In this document: in pieces, positions 42,284 to 50,773 of the stretch
Layout of the letters: each line of letters begins with the position of its first letter
How positions within the stretch are numbered: position 1 is the first letter of the stretch
NCBI GenBank assembly: GCA_965656785.1
Contig: CBFHLY010000002.1
Span: 1-64,000, forward strand
Length of the DNA stretch: 64,000 bases
Origin: JALQTD01 sp965656785
GTDB taxonomy: Bacteria > Bacteroidota > Bacteroidia > Flavobacteriales_D > Sanyastnellaceae
Reading direction: 5' to 3'
Translations under genes and position numbers: made by a program
The notes under the pieces: generated by a model
What the model was told of the DNA's origin: nothing
The model's database searches: none
The model's input: only the letters and a program-made list of their open reading frames with translations

Positions 42284-42960
42284 GCACGGAAAGCACCCCC
42301 AAAGAGTCCCTGTTCTCGAAGAAGAACAAGAAGCTCCTTTCGGATCCTTTGAGTGATTCGAACCCCATCACCATTCAGGTGTTGGGCATTTGTTCAGCCC
42401 TCGCCATCACGGTGCAGTTGCAGCAGGCCGTCATCATGAGCTTGTCGGTGCTGTTCGTGTTGATTGGCGGCAACGTCATCGTTTCGCTGTTGCGCAACCT
42501 GATTCCGGACCGCATCCGCATCATCGTCCAACTCGTCATCGTGGCGTCGTTGGTGATCATTGTGGACCAAGTGCTCCGCGCGTTCCAGCCGGACATTTCG
42601 GAGAAGTTGAGCGTGTTCGTGGCCTTGATCATCACGAACTGCATCATCATGGGCCGTTTGGAGGCCTTTGCATTGGGCAACAAGCCGGGGCCCTCCTTTT
42701 TGGACGCCATCGGCAACGGAATGGGGTACGCCTGGATTCTCCTCGTTGTCTCCATTGTTCGTGAAATCTTCGGCAGCGGAGCCATCAGCCTCCCGGGAAT
42801 GGGCCAAGTGAAGTTCTTGCCCGAAAGCTGGTTCATCAGCAACGGAGGATTTTACGAGAACAACAACTTGATGATTTTGCCTCCGATGGCCATGGTGACC
42901 GTGGGCATCATCATTTGGATTCAACGCAGCCGTAACAAAGCACTGATCGAAGAGAACTGA
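42280..42960 (+). CDS. nqrD: Na+-translocating NADH:quinone reductase subunit D
   Basis: 226 residues from the ATG at 42280, which overlaps the nqrC stop; a longer in-frame opening inside nqrC is rejected. Six membrane segments follow a charged N-terminus. Cys38 (LGICSA) and Cys121 (IITNCIIMG) are the iron ligands shared with NqrE. It pairs with NqrE in the membrane core and overlaps it by one base (TGATG). Confidence 0.97.
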   Translation: MSTESTPKESLFSKKNKKLLSDPLSDSNPITIQVLGICSALAITVQLQQAVIMSLSVLFVLIGGNVIVSLLRNLIPDRIRIIVQLVIVASLVIIVDQVLRAFQPDISEKLSVFVALIITNCIIMGRLEAFALGNKPGPSFLDAIGNGMGYAWILLVVSIVREIFGSGAISLPGMGQVKFLPESWFISNGGFYENNNLMILPPMAMVTVGIIIWIQRSRNKALIEEN

Positions 42961-43574
42961 TGGAATACCTGAGCATATTTGTGAAGGGCATCTTCATTGA
43001 GAACATGATTTTTGCCTACTTCTTGGGCATGTGTTCTTACTTGGCGGTGTCCAAGACGGTCAAAACCGCAAACGGTTTGGGCCTGGCCGTAATCTTCGTT
43101 TTGGGCATTACGGTGCCCCTTAACTACTTGTTGGAGAATTACGTGTTGAAGGAGGGTGCGCTCACCTGGCTTGACCCGGAGTTCGCCACGGTCGACCTGA
43201 GCTTTTTGAGCTTCATCATGTTCATCGCGGTCATCGCGTCGATGGTGCAGCTCGTGGAGATGATCGTCGAGAAGTTCGCTCCCGCGCTGTACGGAGCCTT
43301 GGGCATTTTCTTGCCGCTCATTGCGGTGAACTGTTCCATCTTGGGCGGCGCGCTGTTCGTGCAGGATCGTCAATACCCCAACATCGGTGAAGCGACGGTC
43401 TTCGGTCTGGGATCGGGCGTGGGTTGGTGGCTCGCCATTGTTGCCATCGCGGCCATCCGCGAAAAAATTCGTTACTCCAACGTTCCAGCTCCCCTCAAGG
43501 GACTGGGCATCACCTTCATCATCACCGGCTTGATGGGCATCGCGTTCATGAGCTTCATGGGGATTGAAATCTGA
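42960..43574 (+). CDS. nqrE: Na+-translocating NADH:quinone reductase subunit E
   Basis: A 204-residue membrane subunit with inverted topology to NqrD. Cys25 (FLGMCSYLAV) and Cys125 (IAVNCSILGG) complete the intramembrane iron site. The opening MEYLSIFVKGIFIENMIFAY and the C-terminal PLKGLGITFIITGLMGIAFM match the family closely. Confidence 0.97.
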   Translation: MEYLSIFVKGIFIENMIFAYFLGMCSYLAVSKTVKTANGLGLAVIFVLGITVPLNYLLENYVLKEGALTWLDPEFATVDLSFLSFIMFIAVIASMVQLVEMIVEKFAPALYGALGIFLPLIAVNCSILGGALFVQDRQYPNIGEATVFGLGSGVGWWLAIVAIAAIREKIRYSNVPAPLKGLGITFIITGLMGIAFMSFMGIEI

Positions 43575-43579
43575 TTGAG

Positions 43580-44875
43580 ATGAGCACGACCATTATCCTT
43601 ACGCTTGCGTTCTTCTTGGGAGTCATTTTGCTCTTGGTGGGCTTGTTGTTGTTCGCCAAAGCCAAGCTGTCGCCCAGCGGGAAGATCAAAATCACCATCA
43701 ACGGTGAGAAAGAAATCGAAGTTGACGGCGGAAGCACGCTGCTGACCACGCTTGGAAACAACGGGGTTTTCCTGCCTTCTGCCTGCGGTGGTGGCGGAAC
43801 GTGCATCCAGTGTCGTTGCCAAGTCATGTCCGGCGGAGGCACGATTTTGCCTACCGAAGAACCCCACTTTTCTCGGAAGGAAATTGCCGACGATTGGCGC
43901 TTGGGCTGCCAAGTCAAGGTCAAGGAGGACATGGACATCAAGGTTCCCGAAGAGGTGTTCGGCATCAAGAAATGGGAATGCGAGGTCGTCTCGAACTACA
44001 ACGTGGCCTCGTTCATCAAGGAGTTTGTTGTGCGATTGCCAGAAGGGGAGAGCATGCACTTTGAGGCGGGCGGTTACATCCAAATCGATGTTCCGGCGAC
44101 TACGGTCGAATACAAGGACATTGACATCACGGCCCACCCCGAGCACCACAAGGATTCGAACACGTTCCAAAGCGAATGGGACAAGTTTGGCTTGTGGGAC
44201 CTCAAAATGGTCAACGACGAACCGATTGTTCGAGCCTACTCGATGGCGAATCACCCGGCAGAGGGCAACATTGTGATGCTCAACATTCGGATTGCCACCC
44301 CGCCTTGGGACCGCGCTCGCAATGGTTGGATGCAAGTCAATCCGGGCATCTGCTCATCTTACGTCTTCGCTCAGAAGCCAGGAGACAAGGTGGTCGTCTC
44401 CGGTCCTTATGGGGAATTCTTCATCAAGGAGTCGGGGGCGGAAATGGTGTACATCGGCGGAGGTGCGGGCATGGCGCCGATGCGTTCCCACCTGTTCCAC
44501 TTGTTCCACACGCTGAAGACGGGCCGGAAGGTGACTTACTGGTACGGTGGTCGTTCGAAGCGCGAGTTGTTCTACCTCGATGATTTCAAGAAAATCGAGC
44601 AGGAATTTCCCAACTTCAAGTTCTACGTGGTGCTCTCGGAACCGGCCGAGGAGGATAATTGGCAGGTGAAGAAGGACGTGAACTCCGAGGGAGACGGCTT
44701 CCTTGGATTCGTGCACAACGCGGTCATCGAGCACCACTTGGCGCACCACGATTCCCCGGAAGACATCGAGTTCTACTTCTGTGGACCGCCGATGATGAAC
44801 CAGGCTGTTTTGAAGATGTGTGACGATTGGGGCGTGCCCCCTGAGAACGTCAGCTTTGACGATTTCGGAGGCTGA
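43580..44875 (+). CDS. nqrF: Na+-translocating NADH:quinone reductase subunit F
   Basis: A 431-residue electron-entry subunit: an N-terminal membrane helix (about residues 4-26), a 2Fe-2S ferredoxin domain with Cys69, Cys75, Cys78 and Cys110, and an FAD/NADH reductase domain (VRAYSMANHP for FAD, YIGGGAGMAPMRSHLFHLFH for the nucleotide, YFCGPPMMNQAVLKM near the C-terminus). It oxidises NADH and feeds the pump. apbE follows 4 bases after the stop, so it is likely in the same operon. Confidence 0.97.
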   Translation: MSTTIILTLAFFLGVILLLVGLLLFAKAKLSPSGKIKITINGEKEIEVDGGSTLLTTLGNNGVFLPSACGGGGTCIQCRCQVMSGGGTILPTEEPHFSRKEIADDWRLGCQVKVKEDMDIKVPEEVFGIKKWECEVVSNYNVASFIKEFVVRLPEGESMHFEAGGYIQIDVPATTVEYKDIDITAHPEHHKDSNTFQSEWDKFGLWDLKMVNDEPIVRAYSMANHPAEGNIVMLNIRIATPPWDRARNGWMQVNPGICSSYVFAQKPGDKVVVSGPYGEFFIKESGAEMVYIGGGAGMAPMRSHLFHLFHTLKTGRKVTYWYGGRSKRELFYLDDFKKIEQEFPNFKFYVVLSEPAEEDNWQVKKDVNSEGDGFLGFVHNAVIEHHLAHHDSPEDIEFYFCGPPMMNQAVLKMCDDWGVPPENVSFDDFGG

Positions 44876-44879
44876 TCCC

Positions 44880-45986
44880 ATGTCGATGAATGCAGTTAGA
44901 TGGACGAAGGTCGCACCTTGGGGTGCGGCCTTTGTCGTGTTCGGTTGGGGATGCGGAGGGGAGGTCGGGGAACGGGATTTGGTCTTTTACGAGCACCGTG
45001 GAAACACGCAAGGCACAACGTATCTGGTGAAGTACGAGGCCCCCAAGTTGCAGCCGCAGTCTGAGCTCGATAGCATCCTCCGAGCGGTGGATGAGGCGGC
45101 GAACCTGTGGTGGGACACCTCGGTCATTTCGGAGGTGAACGCTTGGGACCGGTTGGACACGCTTTATGCGTTTCAGGATGAGTCGTTCATTTTCTCGTCG
45201 CTTTGGCTGATGAGTGAGGAGTTGCACGTGGAGACAGGGGGCGCCTTCGATCCGACGGTCTTGCCGCTGGTCGAGCTGTGGGGCTTCGGTTTGTCTGAAC
45301 GTGGCCAAATCACACCCGAGCAAGTGGATTCCGCGCTTGCTTTGGTGGGCATGGGGCGCGGCGTCATCGACGTCCACCACGTGGAACGGGACCACGCGAT
45401 CTCAGCCACGCACGTGCGCAAGCGATTCGCGGGCTCGAAGGTCGATTTCAACTCCATTGCCCAAGGGTTCACGGTGGATTTGGTGATGGAATGGCTGCTG
45501 GATTCCGGCATCGAGAACGCCATGGTGGAAATTGGAGGCGAAGTGCGCTGTGCGGGCGTCAACGACCGGGGAGAACCGTGGCACATCGCCATTGACCAAC
45601 CGCTGTTCACGGAATCGGAAAACCGCGAGTTGGAAGCGATCATCGCGGTTTCGGATTTGGCCGTCTGCACAAGCGGCAGTTACCGGAAGTTCTACGAGGA
45701 AGACGGCATCCGACGTTCCCATACGATTGATCCTGTGTCGGGGTATCCCGTTCAGCACGGCTTGCTGAGCGCTACGATTCGTGCGCGCACGGCGGCCACA
45801 GCCGACGCCCTCGCTACGGCGTGCATGGTCATGGGGCCCGATGAAGGCGCCGCATTCGTCGAACGCTACCAAACAGCACATCCCGAACAGCAGCTCGAAG
45901 CCATCTTCCTCATCTCGAACGAAGGAGGAGGCTGGAACACGTGGATGACGTCGGGTTGGGGGGATGGACTCATCCCCTTGAACTGA
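44880..45986 (+). CDS. apbE: FAD:protein FMN transferase, ApbE lipoprotein
   Basis: 368 residues from the ATG at 44880, with a lipoprotein-type signal ending in FGWGC. The ApbE fold shows GGAFDPTVLPLVELWGFGL, KVDFNSIAQGFTVDLVMEWL, MVEIGGEVRCAGVN, HTIDPVSGYPVQ and TAATADALATACMVMG. It is a Mg2+-dependent enzyme that attaches FMN to threonines of NqrB and NqrC on the periplasmic side. Location directly after nqrF fits that job. Confidence 0.96.
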   Translation: MSMNAVRWTKVAPWGAAFVVFGWGCGGEVGERDLVFYEHRGNTQGTTYLVKYEAPKLQPQSELDSILRAVDEAANLWWDTSVISEVNAWDRLDTLYAFQDESFIFSSLWLMSEELHVETGGAFDPTVLPLVELWGFGLSERGQITPEQVDSALALVGMGRGVIDVHHVERDHAISATHVRKRFAGSKVDFNSIAQGFTVDLVMEWLLDSGIENAMVEIGGEVRCAGVNDRGEPWHIAIDQPLFTESENRELEAIIAVSDLAVCTSGSYRKFYEEDGIRRSHTIDPVSGYPVQHGLLSATIRARTAATADALATACMVMGPDEGAAFVERYQTAHPEQQLEAIFLISNEGGGWNTWMTSGWGDGLIPLN

Positions 45987-45995
45987 AGCTTGTGG

Positions 45996-46196
45996 TCAGG
46001 CCCCTTCCTTGAGGCATTGCTCTTGGGGGCGCGCTCCGCAAACCGAACACCCCCCGTCCGCTTCCTTCAAGAAAGGGCTCGCACTCGCACAGGTTCCTGC
46101 AAATTCCCCGTCTTTTTTCACCAGCAACTTAATGGCGATGCCAGCAAAACCGAGGGCCAATAACCCCACGGTTAAAAGGACGACTTTCCATTCCAT
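45996..46196 (-). CDS. Small four-cysteine membrane protein, candidate NqrM-like maturation factor
   Basis: 66 residues: one membrane helix (about residues 5-25), then KKDGEFAGTC and a short domain with Cys36, Cys50, Cys53 and Cys61 (CSVCGARPQEQC). I chose the ATG at 46196 because an exact TATCTTTG promoter ends 4 bases upstream. NqrM (DUF539) proteins, which help load iron into Na+-NQR, also combine one membrane helix with four cysteines, and this gene sits at the end of the nqr-apbE operon on the opposite strand. The assignment rests on topology, cysteine pattern and context. Confidence 0.6.
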   Translation of the reverse strand: MEWKVVLLTVGLLALGFAGIAIKLLVKKDGEFAGTCASASPFLKEADGGCSVCGARPQEQCLKEGA

Positions 46197-46200
46197 GGTG

Positions 46201-46208
46201 CAAAGATA
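46201..46208 (-). promoter_or_regulatory. TAnnTTTG promoter of the NqrM-like gene
   Basis: TATCTTTG on the minus strand, an exact match, ends 4 bases before the ATG at 46196; a leaderless mRNA is expected. Confidence 0.65.
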
Positions 46209-46274
46209 AGTCCATTCCGCTTCGTTTGTGAGACGTCGTTGGGGCTGTATCTTAAACGTGCCAAATTTCCACTC

Positions 46275-48068
46275 ATGTTGTCCCCTTTGATGCTTCGCTT
46301 GTTTTGGGCGTGCTTGGGTGCAGTCCCCGTTGCTGCAGCCTTCGGCCAAGAACCCCTTGGCCCCTGTGATTGCCCACCCGTTTCTGAACGTCCAATTCAA
46401 TACGTGAGTGACCAGGCCGGCAACGGAACCGGTAGCACGACGTGGTCATGTGGCACGATTTACGTCCTCACGGAAACGGTTTACGTGAACCCCGGCGACG
46501 TACTGACCATTGAGCCCGGAACCATCGTCCAGGGCCGGTCCAGCGTGGTCACCGACACCCTTACTTACACCTTAGGCAACGGCAATCCCTCCCAGCGAAT
46601 TGACTACCTATTCTCCCAGTTGCCGGGCAGTTTGGTCATTGCTCGTGGCGCCACCCTTCTTGCAGAAGGAACGGAGTCGTGCCCCATTGTCTTCACGTAC
46701 GAAGGCGATCCGATGGACCATTCCACAGGGTTCGATCAGCGCGGACTTTGGGGAGGGGTCATCGTTTGCGGTGCAGGCGAAATCAATACGTGGGACGGCG
46801 ACGATTTGGCGGAGGGTGTGCTGGACTTCAGCGGGGCACAACGACATGCCTACGGCGGAAACACCGACCCAACAGGAAGTTCCGGGACGCTTCGGTACCT
46901 GAGCATTCGGCATGCGGGAACGCGGTTGGGGGTGAATCCATTTGGCAACCCGAATGAAACGAATGCTTTGCAGCTCTGCGGAGTCGGCAGCGGCACGGTC
47001 ATCGACCACATCGAGTGCTTTGCTAGCGCCAACGACGGCCTGCAGGTCATGGGAGGACTGGTGGACTTGAAATACGTGGTGTGCGCCTTCAATGGAGAGG
47101 CCCCGTTGCAGACGGATCAAGGATGGCAAGGCCGAGTTCAGCATGCGCTGTTCGTCATCGATGAGTTGAACGGAGCGGGAACGTACGGAGCGGACATCGA
47201 GGGGGACGACTACGTCGACTTCGACGTGTCCATGACCTTCATGCCATTCAACGTTCCGACGCTCTACAACTGCACGGTGTTGGGAAGGGGAGAAGCCATG
47301 GCGTGGCGGCTGCACCACGGCGGAGGGATGCGCTTGTACAACAGCCTGACGTTGAATTTCGAGCACGGCATTCAGATCGCGGACGCCGATCCGTGCGATG
47401 CGTGGGAGCTGATGACGTTCGGCGAAATCTCGATTGAAAACAACCGGTTTTGGGACATCGGAACGTCCAACGCCATCGAAGAACTCATCTCGTACGACTT
47501 CGGTTTCGTTTGGAATGGAACCGCGACGGTGCAAGCCCATTTCATCGACAACAACAACCTCGTGGTGGACCCGATGCTCGATGCGGCGTTCGAGACCGAC
47601 AGTGGCTTTGTGACCGATCCCATCGACTTGCGCCCCACGAACATGGCCTATGCGTTGGAAGCGCAGTACTTTCCGACGGATTCATGGTTCGATCCCGTGG
47701 GCTACATCGGGGCGTTTGCCCCGGCAGGTGGGAACTGGGCGACCTGTTGGACTGCCGTTGAGCACATCGGGTTGTTTGGGGAAGGTTTTGGCGGGACAAC
47801 GGAGGCAGCGACCTGGGGTTGCACCTATCCCTTTGCGTGCAATTACAACGAAGAGGCCACAGTGGATGATGGGTCGTGCGAAATCACTTCCTGTGCGGGA
47901 TGCACGTGGCCTGACGCGCCCAATTTCGATCCCGCTGCCTTGTACGACGACGGAACGTGCATTCCTTCCGAACCTGCAACTTGCCCCGCAGACGTAGACG
48001 GAGACGGCACGATCGCCACCTCCGATTTGCTCATCTTCCTTTCGTTCTTTGGGACCAATTGTCCATAA
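46275..48068 (+). CDS. Secreted beta-helix-like surface protein with dockerin-like C-terminus
   Basis: 597 residues from the ATG at 46275 (signal about 1-25, ending AAAFGQ). Residues about 50-500 are built of short repeated beta segments (TVYVNPGDVLTIEPGTIVQG, GSLVIARGATLLAEGTESCP, LRYLSIRHAGTRLG, GLQVMGGLVDLKYVVC), like right-handed beta-helix surface proteins. Near the C-terminus are two GCTxPxACNYxxxATxDDGSC-type motifs and a final dockerin-like loop, DVDGDGTIATSDLLIFLSFF, ending TNCP. It is probably surface-exposed; its ligand is unknown. It overlaps the convergent PagL-like gene by 38 bases. Confidence 0.85.
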   Translation: MLSPLMLRLFWACLGAVPVAAAFGQEPLGPCDCPPVSERPIQYVSDQAGNGTGSTTWSCGTIYVLTETVYVNPGDVLTIEPGTIVQGRSSVVTDTLTYTLGNGNPSQRIDYLFSQLPGSLVIARGATLLAEGTESCPIVFTYEGDPMDHSTGFDQRGLWGGVIVCGAGEINTWDGDDLAEGVLDFSGAQRHAYGGNTDPTGSSGTLRYLSIRHAGTRLGVNPFGNPNETNALQLCGVGSGTVIDHIECFASANDGLQVMGGLVDLKYVVCAFNGEAPLQTDQGWQGRVQHALFVIDELNGAGTYGADIEGDDYVDFDVSMTFMPFNVPTLYNCTVLGRGEAMAWRLHHGGGMRLYNSLTLNFEHGIQIADADPCDAWELMTFGEISIENNRFWDIGTSNAIEELISYDFGFVWNGTATVQAHFIDNNNLVVDPMLDAAFETDSGFVTDPIDLRPTNMAYALEAQYFPTDSWFDPVGYIGAFAPAGGNWATCWTAVEHIGLFGEGFGGTTEAATWGCTYPFACNYNEEATVDDGSCEITSCAGCTWPDAPNFDPAALYDDGTCIPSEPATCPADVDGDGTIATSDLLIFLSFFGTNCP

Positions 48069-49125
48069 CGGGCGTCCAAGTCACGCCCACAACCGGGTGT
48101 TCGGCTCGCATGCTGAAGGCGCGCAGGCCCAATTCCACCATGCATTCAGGCCGCACCCGCCAAACCAACGCAGCGTCCAAATGGTTTGGTCCAAAGTCCG
48201 GCGACGCATTCGCAAGGAGATGCCCATGTGCGAATTGAAGGGCCACCTTTCCTACCCACCACCGCGCTCCCACCAGCACCGCAGGTTGCCACCTTGCAGC
48301 CGGATTGCCTGGCGATTCCGGCCTGCGGCTTTGGTTCAGGGTGAGTTGTGCAGCCGCCACCGGTGACCAACCCATTCGGCGCGGAAAAGGCCCGTGATGG
48401 ACGACTTGGGCGCGGCGTTCCCACAAGACGCGCAGGGTGGAGACGGGGTGCAGGGGGCCACCCGGCAAGCCCGCGTCGCGTGCTCCCACCCGCAGGCCGA
48501 GGTGCCAACGGTTCGCGCGCTCAAAGGTGCCCGGAGGTTGCACGACTTGTGGGTATTGCATTGGCACGCTGCCCCAGTGGAAGGCCACACGAGCGGTCAG
48601 GGCGTTGGTGCCGAGGTTGGGCTGGAACAGGCCACCGTTGGACAGGTGGGTGAGGGCGGCGCCGACAGTGAAATGGAAGGGCGCTTTGAGCCGGATTCGC
48701 CGGGCGAGTCCGGCATGGAGGCCGAGGTTCCAAGGGCCGGCCAAGGCGAACGAGGTTGGGCCGTCGGTTCGGTATGAGCGGGAGGTCCACGCGGGCCCGA
48801 GGCCGAGTTCGAGGTGGCTGCGATCGCGGAGGGGGAATCGCGTGAGCCAAAGCGCGGACGCTTGGACGCCGAGTTCAGGCGAACCGGCGTCGAGGACGCT
48901 GAGCATTGCGCCTTGGCGGATGCCCCATCGGCCGTGCTCGGAAGCCCAGATTCCGTTCGACTCGCGCCAGCACGAGAGGGAGAAGCCGGTTGCGTGGCCC
49001 GTTACCAGTCGGGCCATCTCGGGCCGGTGGGGGAGGACGAAGCCGCCGATGAGCTGGAACTCGGTTTGGCCTGAAACCTTGAACGACAGGGCACACAGCC
49101 CCGCGAGGAACGCAACGCGCAACAT
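48031..49125 (-). CDS. Acyloxyacyl hydrolase / PagL-like lipid A deacylase family protein
   Basis: 364 residues from the ATG at 49125 (signal MLRVAFLAGLCALSFKVSGQ); a long in-frame extension into mazG antisense is rejected. The barrel holds the PagL-type active-site segment TVGAALTHLSNGGLFQPNLG, with His160 and Ser162 matching the catalytic His and Ser. PagL enzymes remove the 3-O-acyl chain from lipid A in the outer membrane. The protein is longer than classical PagL (about 170 residues) and has extra strands at both ends, as usual in Bacteroidota members. Confidence 0.78.
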   Translation of the reverse strand: MLRVAFLAGLCALSFKVSGQTEFQLIGGFVLPHRPEMARLVTGHATGFSLSCWRESNGIWASEHGRWGIRQGAMLSVLDAGSPELGVQASALWLTRFPLRDRSHLELGLGPAWTSRSYRTDGPTSFALAGPWNLGLHAGLARRIRLKAPFHFTVGAALTHLSNGGLFQPNLGTNALTARVAFHWGSVPMQYPQVVQPPGTFERANRWHLGLRVGARDAGLPGGPLHPVSTLRVLWERRAQVVHHGPFPRRMGWSPVAAAQLTLNQSRRPESPGNPAARWQPAVLVGARWWVGKVALQFAHGHLLANASPDFGPNHLDAALVWRVRPECMVELGLRAFSMRAEHPVVGVTWTPVMDNWSQRTKGR

Positions 49126-49148
49126 GTTCGCAAGGTACGGCAGCGGCT

Positions 49149-49156
49149 TACCTTTG
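49149..49156 (+). promoter_or_regulatory. TAnnTTTG promoter of mazG
   Basis: TACCTTTG, an exact match, ends 5 bases before the ATG at 49162. Confidence 0.65.
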
Positions 49157-49161
49157 TCCCC

Positions 49162-49941
49162 ATGCACAGCCTCGCCGACCAACAAGCCGCCTTCGCGCGC
49201 CTCCTTCACATCATGGACGAACTGCGGGAACAATGCCCGTGGGACCGCAAGCAGACCTTCGAAAGCCTGCGCCACCTGACCATTGAGGAGACGTACGAAC
49301 TCGCCGATGCCATCCTGGACGCGGACCTTGACGAAATCAAGAAGGAGACCGGCGATTTGCTGCTGCACATGGTGTTTTACGCGAAGATTGCCAGCGAGCA
49401 GGGCGCCTGGGACATCGCCGATGCGCTGAACGGCATTTGCGACAAGCTGATTTCCCGCCACCCGCACATATACGGGGACGTGAAGGCCGACGACGAGGAG
49501 ACCGTGAAGGCGAATTGGGAGCAGCTGAAGTTGAAGGAGGGCAACCGTTCCGTGCTGGAAGGGGTGCCGAATTCGCTGCCGTCGCTGGTGAAGGCGTACC
49601 GGATCCAGGACAAGGTTCGGGGCGTGGGATTCGATTGGGACAACGCCGCTCAGGTTTGGGACAAGGTGCAGGAGGAGCTGGGGGAATTCCGCGAGGAGCT
49701 GGCGGCGGGCGCGATGGATCGGGCGACGGATGAGTTCGGGGACGTGCTCTTTGCGCTGATCAATTACGCGCGCTTCGTGGGCATCAATCCGGACGAGGCG
49801 TTGGAGCGGACGAATCGCCGGTTTCGCGGGCGGTTCATGCACATGGAGGAGGCGGTGGCCGCGGAGGGCAAGGCGCTGAAGGACATGACGTTGGAGGAGA
49901 TGGACGCGTATTGGAATCGGGCCAAATCCCAGCACGGGTGA
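49162..49941 (+). CDS. mazG: Nucleoside triphosphate pyrophosphohydrolase MazG
   Basis: A 259-residue protein with two MazG modules: ELREQCPWDRKQTFESLRHL with the metal-binding EETYELADAI and KKETGDLLLHMVFYAKIA, then KVQEELGEFREELAAG and DEFGDVLFALINYARFV. It hydrolyses NTPs to NMPs, cleaning aberrant nucleotides and affecting (p)ppGpp metabolism. The stop overlaps the next gene start as GTGA. Third positions change from C-rich to G-rich at about 49440. Confidence 0.96.
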   Translation: MHSLADQQAAFARLLHIMDELREQCPWDRKQTFESLRHLTIEETYELADAILDADLDEIKKETGDLLLHMVFYAKIASEQGAWDIADALNGICDKLISRHPHIYGDVKADDEETVKANWEQLKLKEGNRSVLEGVPNSLPSLVKAYRIQDKVRGVGFDWDNAAQVWDKVQEELGEFREELAAGAMDRATDEFGDVLFALINYARFVGINPDEALERTNRRFRGRFMHMEEAVAAEGKALKDMTLEEMDAYWNRAKSQHG

Positions 49942-50711
49942 CCCGACGGACCGCCCGCATCGCCATCCCAGCTGGCCTCGGTGCGTTCCTGCTGGCTTCG
50001 TTGCTGGCCTGCTGCAACCGGCCGGAGTCGCCCGCTTGCCTGCGCGCTGCGGGGGGGGACACCGCGGTCGCGGGGGCGTTCGAGGCGCCTGCGGTGCGGT
50101 TGACGATTGCCGAGGGTGTGGAGGTCGTGCTGCATGCGGACGGCGACAGCGGGCGCGTTGCGTGGCGTTGGGAAGGACCGGCGAACCTCGTCGCCCACGC
50201 CCAAACCGAGCTCGAAGCGGGCGAGCTCATCCTCGGCGACGCCAACACGTGCGATTGGGTGCGCGACCTCGGCATTCGGTTGCGGGTGGAAGTTTGGGCA
50301 CCGGACCTCCGGACCGTCGAGCACACCGGCACCGGGGACTTTCGATGGGAAATCGGAACGCGCGACGGCCTGTGGTCCTTCGACGCCCGACGATCCGCGG
50401 GCCGCACCGCCATTTCGGCCCACGTGGACACGCTCGAAGCGCGGCTCCACGCCGGCCCGTCGCACCTCACCCTCACCGGTTCCGCCGACCGACTCGGTGC
50501 CTACGTCGCCGGCCTCGGAACCCTAGACGCTTCCGGCCTCCTCGCCCGCCGCGCCTTCCTCAACCAAAGCTCTGCCCACGAACTGCGCTTCCACGCCACC
50601 GATTACGCCTACCTCGGGATTCACGGCAGCGGCGACATCCGGGGCGAGGCGGTTCCGCTCGCGTTCGACGTGGACCGCACGGAGTCGGGGCAGGTGATTT
50701 GGCCTGATTAA
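49938..50711 (+). CDS. DUF2807 (GIN-domain) lipoprotein
   Basis: 257 residues from a GTG at 49938 that overlaps the mazG stop by 4 bases; a TTG at 49911 is less likely. The signal ends in LLASLLACC, a lipobox-like site. The rest is the right-handed beta-helix-like DUF2807 fold: FEAPAVRLTIAEGVEVVLHA, LRVEVWAPDLRTVEHTGTGD, ARLHAGPSHLTLTGSADRLG and YAYLGIHGSGDIRGEAV. These auto-transporter-like adhesin-head domains are common in Bacteroidota; the role is unknown. Confidence 0.85.
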   Translation: MTRRTARIAIPAGLGAFLLASLLACCNRPESPACLRAAGGDTAVAGAFEAPAVRLTIAEGVEVVLHADGDSGRVAWRWEGPANLVAHAQTELEAGELILGDANTCDWVRDLGIRLRVEVWAPDLRTVEHTGTGDFRWEIGTRDGLWSFDARRSAGRTAISAHVDTLEARLHAGPSHLTLTGSADRLGAYVAGLGTLDASGLLARRAFLNQSSAHELRFHATDYAYLGIHGSGDIRGEAVPLAFDVDRTESGQVIWPD

Positions 50712-50773
50712 TCGCCCAAAGCACGCGGAGAACCCGTATCTTGGGGCTTCAAAATTCGTCAGAAGTGAACCAC

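Noticed and set aside
49126..49935. In-frame N-terminal extension of the PagL-like protein
   Set aside because: It would cover mazG on the opposite strand and hide a clean signal peptide that starts at 49125.
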